The notes beneath the pieces are model-generated. The model was not told the DNA's origin. It did no database searches and worked only from the letters and a program-made list of their open reading frames with translations. DNA of 64,000 bases from Belliella kenyensis (GTDB lineage Bacteria; Bacteroidota; Bacteroidia; Cytophagales; Cyclobacteriaceae), in NCBI RefSeq assembly GCF_022549675.1, contig NZ_JAKZGR010000018.1, positions 1 to 64,000 on the forward strand. The letters run 5' to 3'. The translations under genes were made by a program, and so were the position numbers. The first letter of the stretch is position 1; each line of letters begins with the position of its first letter. Below are positions 27,186 to 34,152 of the stretch, in pieces.

Positions 27186-27837
27186 ACTGAACCAAGCTTT
27201 CTACTTCATATTAATAACAGCATTGATTCTCAGCTGTCAAAATCAGCAAGAAGAATCAACAGGAACTCTACCTATATTAGGGAACTGGCACATCAATGAG
27301 TTTGAAATGGAAGGAAAAACGATTCAAGACACCGTCTTTCACAAAATAGCAAACTTCAACTTTGTCAACCAAGAAGGGAAATCAATCAGCAACAGTACAA
27401 CAACTGGAAAAGTATATGTGGCAGATTTTTTCTTCACCACCTGCCCGACAATATGTCCTATCATGAAAACTCAGATGCTAAGAGTCTATGAAAAATTCAA
27501 GGATGAAGATCAGTTTATGATTTTGAGTCATACCCTTGACCCGGAGCATGACACACCTGAGTTATTGAAGGAATTTGCTTACAAAATTGGCGTGGAAAAC
27601 GACAAAACTTGGCATTTCCTCAGTGGAGATCAGGAGAAGATTTTTGAAATAGGTCAGACTAGCTACCTGACCACAGCCATGGAAGATAGTAGCGAGCCAG
27701 GAGGGATTCTTCATTCAGGTGCATTTGTACTAGTCGATCAAAAAGGCCGTATCAGAGGGGTATATGATGGCACAAAAGAAGATCAAGTAAATAAACTTAT
27801 GAGAGATATCCCCAAACTCCTCACTCCCAAAGAATGA
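27175..27837 (+). CDS. SCO1/SenC family copper chaperone lipoprotein
   Basis: 220 residues from ATG 27175, which overlaps the hemJ end by 11 bases; the start gives a clean lipoprotein signal with lipobox ILSC (Cys21), whereas the ATG at 27139 adds 12 charged residues. Thioredoxin-like fold with the copper-binding FFTTCPTICP (Cys90, Cys94) and the distal His in GGILHSGAFVLVD. SCO proteins deliver copper to the CuA centre of cytochrome c oxidase or act as thiol reductants. Located at the periplasmic face. Coupled to the cytochrome c gene by a four-base overlap. Confidence 0.9.
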   Translation: MNPKLNQAFYFILITALILSCQNQQEESTGTLPILGNWHINEFEMEGKTIQDTVFHKIANFNFVNQEGKSISNSTTTGKVYVADFFFTTCPTICPIMKTQMLRVYEKFKDEDQFMILSHTLDPEHDTPELLKEFAYKIGVENDKTWHFLSGDQEKIFEIGQTSYLTTAMEDSSEPGGILHSGAFVLVDQKGRIRGVYDGTKEDQVNKLMRDIPKLLTPKE

Positions 27838-28274
27838 AAAGATTAATCATTTGCATACTATGTCTAGGCTCACTCTTTGGATGTAAGGCAGAGAAACAAG
27901 ACGATGAAAAGGGACTCTCTGAGATTAGAGACCCCAAAGTATTGCAATATGCCATTGAAGGCAAAATACTTTTCGAAAATCATTGTGCAAATTGTCATCA
28001 GCGTGACGGTAAAGGACTCGGTAAACTCATCCCCCCTCTAAATGGCTCCGACTATATGCTAGAAGATATAGGCAGGACTGTTCGTATAATCAAAAATGGA
28101 TTGAAAGGCGAAATACAAGTAAATGGACAAAAATACAATCAACCCATGCCTGCCAACCCGACCTTGACAAACATGGAAATCGCCCAAATCACCACCTACA
28201 TTTACAATATTTGGGGGAGTAGTGAAGGGATAATTGACAGTAAAAAAGTAAATGAGTATCTTAAAGAAAACTAA
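27834..28274 (+). CDS. c-type cytochrome lipoprotein
   Basis: 146 residues. A short signal peptide ends at LFGC (Cys17), so the protein is probably lipid-anchored. The haem-binding motif C51-A-N-C54-H55 is followed by GKGLGKLIPPLNGSDY and, near residue 104, the PMPA segment with the axial Met. A small class I cytochrome c that can carry electrons to a terminal oxidase. The last gene of the hemJ-SCO-cytochrome unit. Its TAA shares the bases CTAA with the stop of the convergent minus-strand gene. Confidence 0.9.
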   Translation: MKRLIICILCLGSLFGCKAEKQDDEKGLSEIRDPKVLQYAIEGKILFENHCANCHQRDGKGLGKLIPPLNGSDYMLEDIGRTVRIIKNGLKGEIQVNGQKYNQPMPANPTLTNMEIAQITTYIYNIWGSSEGIIDSKKVNEYLKEN

Positions 28275-28699
28275 TTCTTCAATGCAATCTTTGCATCAGA
28301 CATAGCTTTTTTGATATCCTCGTTAACTTTCTGCACCATTTCCCTTTGCTCCAGAAGATACGACTCCAATTCTTCATCTGTCATTTCATCTTCCTTTTGA
28401 TTGAATTGGCGCATCCAAACAAACATACCGTCAAAAGCCTCATCAAGCTGCCTAGCAAGCAATTTCAAAGATGCTACTTCTTCAGTACTACTTTGATCTA
28501 GATTAGCTTCCAAATCATGAGCTTTTGCGATCACTTCTTTCCTCAAAGATTTCAATTCTCCCATAAATGGCATCACTTCGTCGTGAATCTGAATCACTTC
28601 ATCTCTAAGTTTTTGATTCTCTAGAGCTTTGTCCTCTTTACATGAAAAGAACATTGAGATCAAAATCAAAACGTAAAAATTTCTTAAATAAGCATTCAT
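28271..28699 (-). CDS. Coiled-coil lipoprotein of unknown function
   Basis: 142 residues. Signal peptide with lipobox FFSC (Cys20), then an almost entirely helical, Glu/Lys-rich mature part (KLRDEVIQIHDEVMPFMGEL, LKLLARQLDEAF, MVQKVNEDIKK) predicted to form coiled coils. Bacteroidota relatives are often labelled as viral A-type inclusion-like proteins, a compositional match with no functional value. Its stop codon overlaps that of the cytochrome gene by sharing CTAA, so the two genes converge with no space for a terminator between them. Confidence 0.6.
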   Translation of the reverse strand: MNAYLRNFYVLILISMFFSCKEDKALENQKLRDEVIQIHDEVMPFMGELKSLRKEVIAKAHDLEANLDQSSTEEVASLKLLARQLDEAFDGMFVWMRQFNQKEDEMTDEELESYLLEQREMVQKVNEDIKKAMSDAKIALKN

Positions 28700-28753
28700 T
28701 ATTTTTTCTCTACTAATTACACAAAGAAAAAATAATTTAACTAAAAAAAGAAA

Positions 28754-29176
28754 TTATTTAACATTTACATTGCATTTCCTGTGAAACTTCCAATTTATAA
28801 TATGAACAATAACTAAACTTAACGAGGCTATTAGGGAGACATAGATCATCCATGATATACTTTCATGTAACAAAACAGCTACAGAAAAAATTGTCACGGC
28901 AATATAAAGTGCTATTTTTATCCCCTTAGAATGTGTCGTTTTAGAGGCGTTTAAAACTGCCCATATGGCCAATGCAACAAAAATAAAATCCATCCAATGT
29001 CCATGAAAATGAATATGATGATCATGATCATGGTGAGAATGATCATCATGCCCAAAAATGAAACCTAATGAAATCATCACTGGAATGGCTAGGCAATGAA
29101 TCATACACAGTAGCGAAGCTGAAATCCCCATCAAGTCCGCCGATTTTGAAGATAATCTTTTAAGTTTTTGCAACAT
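28754..29176 (-). CDS. MerC domain membrane protein
   Basis: 140 residues with four membrane helices. The first helix region has GISASLLCMIHCLAIPVMISLGF, the Cys-x2-x-His-Cys metal-site pattern of MerC, and a His/Asp-rich loop (HDDHSHHDHDHHIHFHGH, about residues 44-61) follows between helices one and two. MerC was named for mercuric-ion uptake, but in Bacteroidota such proteins are generally found in zinc or iron contexts. A -7 box and a palindrome overlap the start codon (see the regulatory entry), suggesting control by a Fur/Zur-type metalloregulator. The mRNA is probably leaderless. Confidence 0.8.
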   Translation of the reverse strand: MLQKLKRLSSKSADLMGISASLLCMIHCLAIPVMISLGFIFGHDDHSHHDHDHHIHFHGHWMDFIFVALAIWAVLNASKTTHSKGIKIALYIAVTIFSVAVLLHESISWMIYVSLIASLSLVIVHIINWKFHRKCNVNVK

Positions 29177-29189
29177 AATTGCAAATATA
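29167..29189 (-). promoter_or_regulatory. Promoter with overlapping palindromic operator at the merC-type start
   Basis: On the minus strand TATATTTG at 29189-29182 ends five bases before the ATG at 29176. The 19-base imperfect palindrome TTTGCAACATAATTGCAAA (29167-29185, plus-strand reading, seven of nine half-site positions symmetrical) covers the -7 box and the start codon. The position suits a repressor such as Fur or Zur. No good -33 TTG was found. The regulator is inferred, not shown. Confidence 0.5.
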
Positions 29190-29200
29190 CATTTAAATTT

Positions 29201-29353
29201 TCTGATTATACGCTTTTTGCCAGCAACTTCAATTCATTGGCTCAACAGGTTGTTAATGCTCAATATCCAAAAGTATCCAATATCAATTTATATCGGAAGT
29301 TAGATAAAACGGAATTTTGTAATGTTTTTGGCAAAGTCCCGCATATCCATATT
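29201..29353 (+). repeat. Dispersed intergenic repeat, copy A
   Basis: About 153 bases that recur at 63683-63837 with roughly 93 percent identity by eye (about eleven substitutions and a two-base T-run indel), and in a diverged form at 48430-48545. It starts TCTGATTATACGC and includes GGCTCAACAGGTTGTTAATG. It carries no terminal inverted repeats and no gene; small frames across it (such as LAQQVVNAQYP) are spurious. It sits upstream of the merC-type promoter and ahead of the class IV aminotransferase gene. Confidence 0.8.
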
Positions 29354-29502
29354 AAATTTATGGAAGTACTCAAATATTAAATAAAATTCTGAAATTTGGT
29401 AAAATTATTCATCATAGTTCAATGAAATTAAGGATAATCACAAAAACCAAATTCATACTTAACAGCAACAAATTCCTCAGTAAGGATCAAAATTAAAAAC
29501 CT

Positions 29503-30327
29503 ATGAAACCATATTGCTTTTCAAAAACGGATATAATTCAATCTCAAGATGCACAGATTCACCCTATGGACATTGGTTTGATTAGGGGGTATGGGATTTT
29601 TGATTTTTTCAGAACATCGAATTACGTACCACTTTTCCTATCAGACTATTTAGATAGATTCATCAGATCCGCTGAAAAAACACATTTGGATTTGAGGTAT
29701 ACTAAGAAAGAACTTGAAGAAATCATCCTGAAACTGATCGAGCAAAATGACTTAGAAAATGGTGGTATCCGAATGCTTCTGACTGGAGGACTATCAGAAA
29801 ACCATTTTAGTCCAGCAAAAAGCGACCTTTTCATCTTCTGTGAAGAGCTATTGTTTCCCTCTCCATCAAAGTATGAGCAAGGTGTGAAGCTTGTGACTGC
29901 CGATTACGTAAGAGCTATTGCCGACATCAAAACAACAAACTATGCCTATCCTGTATGGCTAAGTGCGCAATGGAAATCACTAAATGCCGAAGATGTCATC
30001 TATCATCATCAGGGCATCATTTCTGAGAGTTCAAGGAGCAATATCTTTGTCATCAAAAACGAAGAAATTAGTACTCCAAGTGAGCACATTCTTCATGGCA
30101 TTACTAGAAAGCGAGTTTTAGAATTAGCTCCCAGAACCAGCATTAGAGCTATCACTTTGGAAGAGCTGATGAAAGCTGATGAAGTATTCATGACCAGTAC
30201 AACGAAACGCATTCTGCCGATTACCACTATCGATGAGTCTAAAGTAGGAAATGGTAAAGTAGGCCCATTCACTCAACAGCTGATGGAGGAATTCAAAAAA
30301 ATGGAAGCAAAACACACCCTACATTAA
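29503..30327 (+). CDS. PLP-dependent aminotransferase class IV
   Basis: 274 residues, fold-type IV. The N-terminal IHPMDIGLIRGYGIFDFFRT is the family start block; the Schiff-base lysine is in ADIKTTNYAYPVWLS; the PLP-phosphate segment is ISESSRSNIFVIKN; and the C-terminal DEVFMTSTTKRILPIT closes the site. Members include branched-chain aminotransferase, D-amino acid aminotransferase and aminodeoxychorismate lyase; the present protein is short and diverged and cannot be assigned among these. Single gene, no neighbours in the same pathway. Confidence 0.78.
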   Translation: MKPYCFSKTDIIQSQDAQIHPMDIGLIRGYGIFDFFRTSNYVPLFLSDYLDRFIRSAEKTHLDLRYTKKELEEIILKLIEQNDLENGGIRMLLTGGLSENHFSPAKSDLFIFCEELLFPSPSKYEQGVKLVTADYVRAIADIKTTNYAYPVWLSAQWKSLNAEDVIYHHQGIISESSRSNIFVIKNEEISTPSEHILHGITRKRVLELAPRTSIRAITLEELMKADEVFMTSTTKRILPITTIDESKVGNGKVGPFTQQLMEEFKKMEAKHTLH

Positions 30328-30433
30328 TTGACTTTTGAGGTATAACCTTGAATCTTCTTTTTCCTATTGCGTGACATGCTGATGACTCGCAGGACCTGAG
30401 GATGTCGAACAATCATCTAAAAGTTTCAAAAAA

Positions 30434-30467
30434 AACTGCCTCTGAATACACCTTCAGAGGCAGCCAA
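30434..30467 (-). terminator. Terminator of the DUF3299-like gene
   Basis: CTGCCTCTGAA/TTCAGAGGCAG stem with a T run on the minus strand, 29 bases beyond the stop codon at 30496. Confidence 0.85.
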
Positions 30468-30495
30468 TCTCATGCTGCTAGTTTGATAAATTGGA

Positions 30496-30933
30496 TCAAT
30501 TCACTAATTCCGCATCTACCACAATATACATTAGCTTTTCTGGATCATTGTCGTTCAAGGTAAGTTTGCCCCTTACTTTCACTCGCTTTGAAGTATACTT
30601 GATTGGTGATTTCATCATCACTTCCATCACTGTCTCTGGACCACCTGATCCACAGAAAAAGCATTCTGCTAGGGGCAAAGAAGATAAGATAATATGCTCT
30701 GGCTTGAACATCCCTTCAAAAGGTATGATATATCCGTCTGCTTCCACAACTTTACCTGCTAGCTTTTTGATATTATCACTGAATACAGGAATGTATAATT
30801 CCCCAAAATCATCCTCGCCAATTTTATACGTCACCTCAGACAAGGCTCTCCAAACATTACCATTGGTCTGTGCATAGGTAAATGTACCTAGACCCATCAT
30901 TACCAAAAGCAATAGTATTCTCTTCAATCTCAT
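30496..30933 (-). CDS. Secreted DUF3299-like protein
   Basis: 145 residues with a signal peptide (about 1-21, ending TYAQ). The mature part has VWRALSEVTYK, KLAGKVVEADGYIIPFEG, ECFFCGSGGPETVMEVMM and KYTSKRVKVRGKLTLND. The order of an early Trp, a G-Y-x-I-P block, a Cys-x2-C-G-like segment and a C-terminal strand pair resembles the DUF3299 family (OB-like periplasmic proteins). It lies 133 bases downstream of an ABC permease in the same orientation; DUF3299 proteins accompany zinc-linked ABC systems in gammaproteobacteria, to my recollection. A role in metal handling is inference. Confidence 0.55.
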   Translation of the reverse strand: MRLKRILLLLVMMGLGTFTYAQTNGNVWRALSEVTYKIGEDDFGELYIPVFSDNIKKLAGKVVEADGYIIPFEGMFKPEHIILSSLPLAECFFCGSGGPETVMEVMMKSPIKYTSKRVKVRGKLTLNDNDPEKLMYIVVDAELVN

Positions 30934-31066
30934 TTATTCAATTATATTAGGTTGACAATTTAATTCTCTCTTCACAAAACTACATTAATGCTTTGATTTT
31001 CCAGCTTCACAAGCTTAGATTTATAAATCATGGTTCTTTTCACAACAACCAAATCCTTAGCAGAGA

Positions 31067-32290
31067 TCATGCTCTTGTCAGCTGCTTTGCTATATCTGTT
31101 CTATAAGCTGAATATGCTGGAATCAAGGAAGCAATCACCCCAACAGCAACAGCATAAACCACTATCCACAATTCTTCTTGCAAAAACACTGCCGCAGAGA
31201 GGCCACTTATCGCACCTTGTTCATTTTGAGCTACTAGCAAGGCAAGGAATACATGTCCGATGGCAATACCTACCAACGCACCGAGCAAAGTCAAAATAAT
31301 TCCCTCCAAAACGATATGTATGAACAATTGAAAGCTTGAAGCTCCCAGTGTACGCATTACTGCAAGGTCATATTTCCGTTCTTTTAGGGAATTGAACAAA
31401 GCTATGAAGATACCTAAGCCTGCGATAAAGATAATTGCATAAGCGAGACCTTGGATCAGCTTCACTCCTACCCCCAAAAGCTCAAACAACCTTGATATTT
31501 CGAATGAGGGAGATGCCGCTTGCATGGAACTTCTGCTATTGATGTACCTAGGGAGCTGTACCGCCGCCATAGGATTCCGATACTGTACTAGCAATGAAGT
31601 AACTTCACGATCTTCATCTGTTGGTGGAAAACCAGTCGTACTGACATCTGCGGTAAATTTGTCATGATCATGACCTTCATCATGAGAGTACCACACAGAC
31701 TCTATACTGGTAAGCACCAATTTATCCAAAACGTTGTTCATTTTGGCAAGAATACCTGTGACAAGGTAAGGATGCTCATCATGCTCATGACTGCTACTGC
31801 CAATACCATGTGATCCCACAAAATTGTCCCCTACTTTTAGTTCCAGCTTTCTAGCAACTTCTTCTCCAAGGACTACTTCGAATGGTTTTTTCCAAACTTC
31901 CCCTTCCGAAATTACTGCTTGATAAAGCTCAAGATAGTCATGATTCGTACCTATTATCCTGTATCCTTGATAATTATCTCCCATTCCTAGAGGAATGATT
32001 TTTTTCACAAGTCTATTTCGTGTGAGAGATTGAGCCTCTTCCATATCTATATTACCTGTAGGAAAATCAATATGGTATACACTGGAAAGTATTAACTGTA
32101 GCGGACTACCCTTAGCACCTACGACAAGATCAATACCCTCTGCATCTTTGGCCATCTTATTTTCAAACTGATCTTGAATCAAGATCAAAACGGTAATGAT
32201 TGCGAGACCTAGAGCCAATAGAAGTATATTTAGGCCAGTATTCAAAGGCTTAGCAATCAAATATTTCCAACTTAGTTTCAGCATATTCAT
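31067..32290 (-). CDS. ABC transporter permease, FtsX/MacB type, with metal-binding-like loop
   Basis: 407 residues: one N-terminal membrane helix (LNILLLALGLAIITVLILIQ), a periplasmic domain of about 230 residues and three C-terminal helices in the FtsX pattern (GLAYAIIFIAGLGIFIALFNSLKERKYDLAVMRTLGAS, then ILTLLGALVGIAIGHVF and a last helix). The periplasmic domain contains HGIGSSSHEHDEHPYL and SHDEGHDHDKF, His/Asp clusters that would suit divalent-metal binding. It overlaps the ATPase gene by four bases, so the pair is one transporter. FtsX-type permeases act by mechanotransmission rather than classical import, so transport direction is open. Confidence 0.82.
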   Translation of the reverse strand: MNMLKLSWKYLIAKPLNTGLNILLLALGLAIITVLILIQDQFENKMAKDAEGIDLVVGAKGSPLQLILSSVYHIDFPTGNIDMEEAQSLTRNRLVKKIIPLGMGDNYQGYRIIGTNHDYLELYQAVISEGEVWKKPFEVVLGEEVARKLELKVGDNFVGSHGIGSSSHEHDEHPYLVTGILAKMNNVLDKLVLTSIESVWYSHDEGHDHDKFTADVSTTGFPPTDEDREVTSLLVQYRNPMAAVQLPRYINSRSSMQAASPSFEISRLFELLGVGVKLIQGLAYAIIFIAGLGIFIALFNSLKERKYDLAVMRTLGASSFQLFIHIVLEGIILTLLGALVGIAIGHVFLALLVAQNEQGAISGLSAAVFLQEELWIVVYAVAVGVIASLIPAYSAYRTDIAKQLTRA

Positions 32291-32922
32291 GACAAAGCTC
32301 CTATCGTTATTTGATTTACTATATGGTCTTTTACCCTTTGGTCATGTGTCACTATAATAAGTGCCGCATTATACTTCTTAGCCTGATCCTGAAGTAATTT
32401 AATCACAATTTCTGCATTATGATCATCCAAACTAGCCGTAGGCTCATCTGCCAAAATCAAATCAGGCTGATTGGCCAATGCCCTAGCTATAGAAACCCTT
32501 TGGGCTTCTCCTTCACTCAAGGTATTTACTTTTGCTCTGCGCTTATCTGCTATTCCTAACTCCTTGAGCAATTCTTGATTTCTCTTTCCATCTGCCCCTG
32601 AAAAAAAATTAGCCAAACTGAGATTCTCCTCAACGGTCAATGGAGAAAGAATATGAGGCTTCTGAAAAACTATTCCAATGTGCTTTCCTCTAAACTTATC
32701 CAATTTTGCGCCACTTAGCTGATTGATTAGGGTATCTCCTAACCTTACATCCCCAGAAAGAGGTTTAAGCAATCCTCCCAGAATATTTAGGATAGTTGTC
32801 TTGCCACTGCCTGATTTCCCTAAAATCAAAAGCTGCTCACCTGAACTCAATTGAAAGTCAGGAATATCAAATGGCCTCCCTTTTTCGTATTGAAACTTTA
32901 TACCTTTTACTTCTAACATCAT
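32287..32922 (-). CDS. ABC transporter ATP-binding protein, LolD/MacB type
   Basis: 211 residues, compact for the class. Walker A LILGKSGSGKTTILN, Q-loop IVFQKPHIL, signature LSEGEAQRVSIARAL (normally LSGGE; here LSEGE), Walker B LILADEPTASLDDHN and switch His in IIVTHDQRV. Forms the cytoplasmic engine for the FtsX-type permease in the next gene (four-base overlap) and also overlaps the preceding receiver-kinase gene by four bases, so expression of transporter and regulator is translationally coupled. Confidence 0.88.
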   Translation of the reverse strand: MMLEVKGIKFQYEKGRPFDIPDFQLSSGEQLLILGKSGSGKTTILNILGGLLKPLSGDVRLGDTLINQLSGAKLDKFRGKHIGIVFQKPHILSPLTVEENLSLANFFSGADGKRNQELLKELGIADKRRAKVNTLSEGEAQRVSIARALANQPDLILADEPTASLDDHNAEIVIKLLQDQAKKYNAALIIVTHDQRVKDHIVNQITIGALS

Positions 32923-34100
32923 TCTCTATTTATTGGCACTTTTACATGGAAGGTAGTACCCTTACCTGCATCACTTACAAAACTAATATCTCCTTTGAGC
33001 ACTTCTACACATTTTTTCACAATAGACAGGCCTAATCCAGATCCCTCTATGATTCCCACATTCTTTGCCCTAAAGAAACGATCAAATAACTGATCTTGTT
33101 CCGCTTTTGGTATTCCAATACCGCTATCTTTTATCTTTGCTTGAATGTACCCCCCTTCGGACCATACGTTGAAATCCACGACCTGACCATCTTTGGAGTA
33201 CTTCACTGCATTAGAAAGTAAGTTTTCAAAGACCTGATACATCAGATCGACATCTGTCACCATGGATCTAGGGATTTTCTCAGTTTTGAGAACAATTTTG
33301 ACATCATTTTCCGCACCTGCTTTGACTACATCTACTATCTCTTGAAAGAAAGAACTGAGATACATTTTCTTTGGATTATAATCTATCTTATTGGCATCTG
33401 CTTTACCAAAAAATAAAACTGAAGTTAATAACCCATTCAGACTGCGTACCGAGCTTTCAATTTTATTAGCATGCTTTGCTATCTTAGCCTTGAAGGGGTG
33501 ATCTTTGTCTGCATAGACTTGGAGCAATTGGGCCGAACTCAAAATTGACGTTAGTGGGGTCTTGAATCCATGCGATACGTTCAAGACTATTCTAGATTTA
33601 AGCTCTCCTATTTCTCTCTCTTTTTCCAATGCCCTAGTCAACTCCTTGTTAGCTTCATGAAGATCCTTGGTTCTTTGTCTTACTTTTTCCTCTAGTTCAT
33701 TGTTGAGTTTCTGTAGTTCTTTTTCCTTCCGATCTTTAAATATGGCCAATTCAATAACCATATTGAGTTCACGAATATTGAATGGCTTGATGACATAAGC
33801 ACTCGGATTGGTGCCTACGACCTTGGTCAAAGTCTCAGAATCGGAACTTGCACTCAGGTACACCACAGGAATATCATATTTTTCATTGATGATTTCTGTA
33901 GTTTTGATACCATCCAACTCCCCTGACAGATTAATATCCATCATCACAAGGTCTGCTTGATTCTTTTCCAATATCTCCAAGGCCTTTTCACCTGAATCTG
34001 AAATCCCTATGATTTGATGGTTGTTTCTCTCTAAGGCCTTCTTGAGCAAAAGTGCAGAGACATGATCGTCTTCGGTAATTAAAATCCTTAATGGGTACAT
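32919..34100 (-). CDS. Response receiver fused to a histidine kinase
   Basis: 393 residues. Residues 1-120 are a REC domain with acidic pair E10-D11-D12, phosphoacceptor Asp55 in VMMDINLSG and Lys in YVIKPFNI. A coiled-coil linker (about 125-165) leads to a HisKA domain with H177 in NVSHGFKTPLTS, then HATPase_c with the N-box FENLLSNAVKYS, G1 box DSGIGIP and G2 box GSGLGLSIVK. No membrane segments, so cytoplasmic. The residue after the phospho-His is Gly178 where Glu is nearly invariant, which may alter catalysis. It lies between a membrane sensor kinase and the ABC transporter genes and may receive phosphate from the sensor. Confidence 0.88.
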   Translation of the reverse strand: MYPLRILITEDDHVSALLLKKALERNNHQIIGISDSGEKALEILEKNQADLVMMDINLSGELDGIKTTEIINEKYDIPVVYLSASSDSETLTKVVGTNPSAYVIKPFNIRELNMVIELAIFKDRKEKELQKLNNELEEKVRQRTKDLHEANKELTRALEKEREIGELKSRIVLNVSHGFKTPLTSILSSAQLLQVYADKDHPFKAKIAKHANKIESSVRSLNGLLTSVLFFGKADANKIDYNPKKMYLSSFFQEIVDVVKAGAENDVKIVLKTEKIPRSMVTDVDLMYQVFENLLSNAVKYSKDGQVVDFNVWSEGGYIQAKIKDSGIGIPKAEQDQLFDRFFRAKNVGIIEGSGLGLSIVKKCVEVLKGDISFVSDAGKGTTFHVKVPINRE

Positions 34101-34152
34101 AGGTGATTTTTAAATTCAACTGCAAATTACTAGAATAAATGTTTTCCTAAAA

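Noticed and set aside
29168-29380. Small protein gene starting MQHNCKY
   Set aside because: The frame crosses the merC promoter and the dispersed repeat and has no counterpart start in the other repeat copy; it is a by-product of the repeat.
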